From contig NZ_AOHO01000055.1 in assembly GCF_000342005.1 (NCBI RefSeq), forward strand, positions 1 through 64,000: 64,000 nt of DNA, given 5' to 3'. A program made the translations under genes and the position numbers. The notes beneath the pieces are model-generated. The model saw only the letters and a list, made by a program, of their open reading frames with translations, was not told the DNA's origin and did no database searches. This DNA comes from Amycolatopsis decaplanina DSM 44594 (GTDB lineage: Bacteria > Actinomycetota > Actinomycetes > Mycobacteriales > Pseudonocardiaceae). Positions 61,209-64,000 of the stretch are shown one piece after another. Position 1 is the stretch's first letter; each line of letters begins with the position of its first letter.

Positions 61209-62014
61209 GCCTTCACTCCCGTCAGCTCGTCGAGCCAGCGGGTGAAGCTCTCCCTGTCCCGGCCGATGGCGTCCCATGCCTGGTAGGCGTCGTTGTCCCG
61301 TTCGTAGTACCCCGCCGCGTACGACGGCCTCGCGCCGCCGGGCACCTCGGCCACGGCGGTGACCGCCCACGACGGCAGCACGATCGCACCCGGCCGGGGC
61401 TCCAGTTCGTCCACGACCTCCTCGACGGTGACCAGCGATCGCTTAGCCGCGAGCACCGCCTCCTTCTGGACGCCCGTGATACCCCAGATCTGGACGTTTC
61501 CGGACCTGTCGGCGCGCTGGGCGTGCACGATCGTCACGTCCGGGTTGAGCGCGGGGACGGCGGCCAGCCGCTCCCCGGTGAACGGGCAGGTGATGGGCTT
61601 GATCGTTTCGGTCCGTGCGGGAAGATCGGTGCCGGTGTAGCCGCGCAGGACGGCGAACGGCAGGCCCGAGGCGCCGGCGACATACCGATTCGCCATGCCC
61701 GCGTGACTGTGTTCCTCTATCTCCAGTGGCACCGGCCAGGAGTGCTGGACCGCGTCACGGAACCGGTGCAGCGAGCCGACCCCGGGGTTGCCGCCCCACG
61801 AGAAGATCAGCTTGCTCGCGCAGCCCGCGCCGATGAGCTGGTCGTAGACGATGTCCGGGGTCATGCGGATCAACGTCAGGCCGGTGCGGCGCTGGCGGAT
61901 GATCTCGTGGCCGGCGGCCACGGGAATGAGGTGCGTGAAGCCCTCGAGCGCGACAGTGTCCCCGTCGTGCACCAGCCGTGCCACGGCGTCCTTCAACGAC
62001 AGCAGCTCCGCCAT
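61205..62014 (-). CDS. pcaI: 3-oxoadipate CoA-transferase subunit A
   Basis: A 269-aa alpha subunit with the CoA-binding region VALEGFTHLIPVAAGHEI, FSWGGNPGVGSLHRFRD and HAQRADRSGNVQIWGITG. It is the first gene of the pca operon. ATG 62012-62014 lies 33 nt downstream of an IclR-like palindrome. The frame also opens at 62065, but that start would lie within the operator. Confidence 0.93.
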   Translation of the reverse strand: MAELLSLKDAVARLVHDGDTVALEGFTHLIPVAAGHEIIRQRRTGLTLIRMTPDIVYDQLIGAGCASKLIFSWGGNPGVGSLHRFRDAVQHSWPVPLEIEEHSHAGMANRYVAGASGLPFAVLRGYTGTDLPARTETIKPITCPFTGERLAAVPALNPDVTIVHAQRADRSGNVQIWGITGVQKEAVLAAKRSLVTVEEVVDELEPRPGAIVLPSWAVTAVAEVPGGARPSYAAGYYERDNDAYQAWDAIGRDRESFTRWLDELTGVKA

Positions 62015-62046
62015 CCCCACTCCCGGCCTGTTCGTATCGCGCACAC

Positions 62047-62065
62047 ATGTTCTGCATATGAACAT
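62047..62065. promoter_or_regulatory. Putative PcaR (IclR-family) operator upstream of pcaI
   Basis: ATGTTC (62047-62052) and GAACAT (62060-62065) are perfect inverted halves around TGCATAT, 33 nt before pcaI. The operon encodes an IclR-type regulator. The block TTCTGCATA is shared with the site upstream of aceB (4482-4499). Confidence 0.6.
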
Positions 62066-62140
62066 AGCATGGTTCGGCGGGGCCGCGCACTCCTTCTTCG
62101 AGTGGGAGTCCGCGAAGAACGTCGAGCGCGCCGATCCGGC

Positions 62141-62668
62141 TCAGCCGATCCCGCTGCCGGACGGGAACCATTCGACGGCCTTGAAGTCCCCGCTCTCGAC
62201 CCGTTCGAAGGTCGCACTGCTCAGGCACGGCGGCACGATCCGCTCGTGCCCGGGATCAGGCCCCCAGCTGTAGCCGAGCCTGTCGTGCCTGCCGTTGTCG
62301 TACACCGTCATCCCGACCCGGCGGTCCTTCAGGCCGGGAACGTTCGTGTCTTCGACGATGCCGGTGACCACGGCGACCGGGCCACCGACGACCAGACAGT
62401 CGATCCTGCCCCGGAAGTAGGCGGAGAACCCTTCACCCGCGTGACTCACCCGGAACGTCCCCTTGCTTTCCGGGAAGAGACCGTGCGCGTCGAAGGCGAA
62501 CCGGACGTCCTGGCCGTCCTCGCGCAGCATCTTGGCGCTGCCGACCAGGCTCGGTTCGGACGGCTTCCCCTTGCCCTCTTCCGTGCCCGAGGCCGGACCG
62601 GCCGCGACGAGTGTCGTGGCGAGGACCATCGCGGCGCCGACGGCCGCGAGTTCTCGTGATCGTTTCAT
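62141..62668 (-). CDS. Secreted protein of unknown function
   Basis: A 175-aa protein starting at ATG 62666-62668. It has a Sec signal peptide (KRSRELAAVGAAMVLATTLV, cleavage probably after AGPASG) and a mature part of about 145 residues with two Cys (RIDCLVVGG; PPCLSSATF) that could form a disulfide. FRVSHAGEGFSAYFRGRIDC and VTGIVEDTNVPGLKDRRVG resemble small beta-rich secreted actinobacterial proteins. I recognise no catalytic motif. It ends 75 nt from the pca operator and is convergent with nothing. Confidence 0.75.
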   Translation of the reverse strand: MKRSRELAAVGAAMVLATTLVAAGPASGTEEGKGKPSEPSLVGSAKMLREDGQDVRFAFDAHGLFPESKGTFRVSHAGEGFSAYFRGRIDCLVVGGPVAVVTGIVEDTNVPGLKDRRVGMTVYDNGRHDRLGYSWGPDPGHERIVPPCLSSATFERVESGDFKAVEWFPSGSGIG

Positions 62669-62825
62669 TTCCACCCCTGGAATCCCCTGCTCGCGGAGCC
62701 TTTCCGCGCTCACCACGATTCCGGCGCGCCGGACGGCGACGACTCCCCCGTGCAGGGGAAGCACCTCCCTCACAATGGGGATTCCCGTATTTGGGATACC
62801 AATCGCCGCACACTAGGCTGAGGAC

Positions 62826-63791
62826 GTGACCTCCACGATCGCGGTGACCCGGTGGGTTCCCGACGAAGCGCTGAAAGTGCTCGCCGAAGCCGGGGAGGTG
62901 AAACTCTCGCGCGCCGACCGGCCGCTGACGCCGGACGAACTGCGCGAGTTCGTCCGGGGCGCGTCCGCGATCGTCGGCATGCTGCACGACCGGATCGACG
63001 GCGCGGTCGCCGACGCGGCGGGCCCGGAACTGAAGGTCGTGGCGAACGTGGCCGTCGGCTACGACAACGTCGACGTCGCGGCGCTGGCCGGACGCGGGAT
63101 CACCGTCACCAACACCCCCGGCGTGCTCACCGACGCCACCGCGGATCTGGCGTTCGGGCTGATCCTCGCGGTGACGCGACGGCTCGGCGAAGGCGAACGG
63201 CTGATCCGCTCGCGCACCCCCTGGTCGTTCCATCTGGGTTTCCTGCTCGGTTCCTCTCTGCAGGACAAGACGCTCGGGATCGTCGGGCTGGGCCAGATCG
63301 GGCAGGCGGTCGCGCGGCGGGCACTCGGTTTCGGCATGCGGATCGTCTACTCAGGACGATCGCGGGCCGCCGAAGACGTCGAGAAGACCTTGAGCGCGAA
63401 GTACGTGTCCTTCGGTGAACTGCTGGAAAGCTCCGACGTCGTTTCACTGCACTGCCCCCTGACTCCGGAAACCCGGCATCTCATCGACGCGGACGCGCTG
63501 AAGTCGATGAAACCGGGCGCGTACCTGATCAACACCACACGCGGCCCCGTCGTCCACGAGGCCGCGCTGGCGGACGCGCTGGAAGCCGGCGAGATCGCCG
63601 GAGCGGGCCTCGACGTGTTCGAAGCCGAACCCGACGTCGAGCCGCGCCTGCTGGATCGCGAAAACGTCATATTGACGCCACACCTGGGATCGGCGACGGT
63701 CGAGACCCGTACCGCCATGGCCGTGCTCGCGGCCGAGAACGTCGCGTCGGTGCTCACCGGCGGAAACCCGCTGACGGAGGTTCGTCCATGA
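62826..63791 (+). CDS. D-2-hydroxyacid dehydrogenase, glyoxylate/hydroxypyruvate reductase type
   Basis: A 321-aa NAD(P)H-dependent dehydrogenase with the nucleotide loop GLGQIGQAVARRALG, catalytic Arg in NTTRGPVVHE, Glu in AGLDVFEAEP and His in LTPHLGSATVETR. It starts at GTG 62826. It overlaps the glycerate kinase start by 4 nt, which points to glyoxylate or hydroxypyruvate reduction to glycolate or D-glycerate followed by phosphorylation. Confidence 0.9.
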   Translation: MTSTIAVTRWVPDEALKVLAEAGEVKLSRADRPLTPDELREFVRGASAIVGMLHDRIDGAVADAAGPELKVVANVAVGYDNVDVAALAGRGITVTNTPGVLTDATADLAFGLILAVTRRLGEGERLIRSRTPWSFHLGFLLGSSLQDKTLGIVGLGQIGQAVARRALGFGMRIVYSGRSRAAEDVEKTLSAKYVSFGELLESSDVVSLHCPLTPETRHLIDADALKSMKPGAYLINTTRGPVVHEAALADALEAGEIAGAGLDVFEAEPDVEPRLLDRENVILTPHLGSATVETRTAMAVLAAENVASVLTGGNPLTEVRP

Positions 63792-64000
63792 CTCGTGTGG
63801 TCATCGCGCCCGACAAGTTCAAAGGAAGCTTGACCGCGGTCGAGGCCGCGGAGGCGATCGCCCACGGCGTCCGCGACGCGCTGCCCGAAGCCGAGGTCTC
63901 CTCCTGCCCCGTCGCCGACGGCGGCGAAGGAACACTCGACGTCCTCGTCGCGGCGGGTGGCCGTCTAGTGGAAGTCCCGGTCCGCGGGCCGCTCGACGAC
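63788..64000 (+). CDS. Glycerate 2-kinase (partial, cut by the window end)
   Basis: The first 71 residues of a GarK/GlxK-type glycerate kinase are present: MTRVVIAPDKFKGSLTA and CPVADGGEGTLDVLVAAGG are family hallmarks. It is translationally coupled to the preceding reductase, giving a glyoxylate-to-glycerate-phosphate module. The gene continues beyond the window. Confidence 0.92.
   Translation, partial: MTRVVIAPDKFKGSLTAVEAAEAIAHGVRDALPEAEVSSCPVADGGEGTLDVLVAAGGRLVEVPVRGPLDD

Noticed and set aside
1..64000. CRISPR arrays, tRNA or rRNA genes, insertion sequences and prophage genes
   Set aside because: No regularly spaced repeats, no tRNA cloverleaf I could recognise, and no transposase, integrase or phage structural motifs were seen.

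Overview
The window is high-GC DNA (about 70 % by eye) with GTG/ATG/TTG starts, many 4-nt stop/start overlaps and near-continuous coding on both strands. The gene content (SMC/FtsY/acylphosphatase locus, AfsR-type regulator, KdpFABC-KdpDE, form II CO-dehydrogenase-type hydroxylase, protocatechuate branch of the beta-ketoadipate pathway) fits a soil actinomycete of the Pseudonocardiaceae, most likely Amycolatopsis or a close relative. That placement is inference from protein families and base composition. I see no rRNA, tRNA, CRISPR array, insertion sequence or prophage.

Layout. 0-8 kb: TetR regulator, a lone polysaccharide-export ATPase, malate synthase with a DUF6986 aldolase-like partner, a divergent IclR regulator, then ftsY, anmK and a sodium/solute symporter. 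9.6-14.5 kb: smc, acyP and a Ser/Thr/Pro-rich surface protein. 14.5-22.4 kb: the potassium operon, a 27-codon membrane microprotein followed by kdpF-A-B-C-D-E, with a tandem repeat upstream that looks like a KdpE site. 22.6-31 kb: asparagine synthetase, an ABC-2 exporter with two paralogous permeases and a YtrA-type GntR regulator with its operator, and a 995-aa AfsR-like SARP regulator preceded by three 11-bp-phased repeats. 31-40.4 kb: inositol catabolism (lacI-iolG divergent from iolE, a sugar ABC transporter, iolC, iolB, iolD) around a strong LacI operator. iolA and iolJ are absent.

40.4-56 kb: TetR, alpha/beta hydrolase and flavin monooxygenase genes, then coxS-L-M-G for a form II CO-dehydrogenase-like molybdenum hydroxylase. 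Its likely maturation factors are spread nearby: XdhC and a VWA protein at 49-51 kb, MoxR ATPase and a MocA-like nucleotidyltransferase at 54.5-56 kb. Between them lie a PLP lyase with an Lrp regulator, a monooxygenase and a TetR/aldo-keto reductase pair. 56-62 kb: pcaI-J-F-H-G-D-C plus an IclR regulator, apparently running on into the MocA and MoxR genes; pcaB is missing. 62-64 kb: a secreted protein of unknown function, a 2-hydroxyacid dehydrogenase and the start of a glycerate kinase.

The most interesting non-coding signals are three families of long, near-perfect hairpins, each present twice, and a short palindrome (TCCAC[A/T]GTGGA) that recurs inside coding sequences in all three reading frames, which suggests selection on DNA rather than protein.
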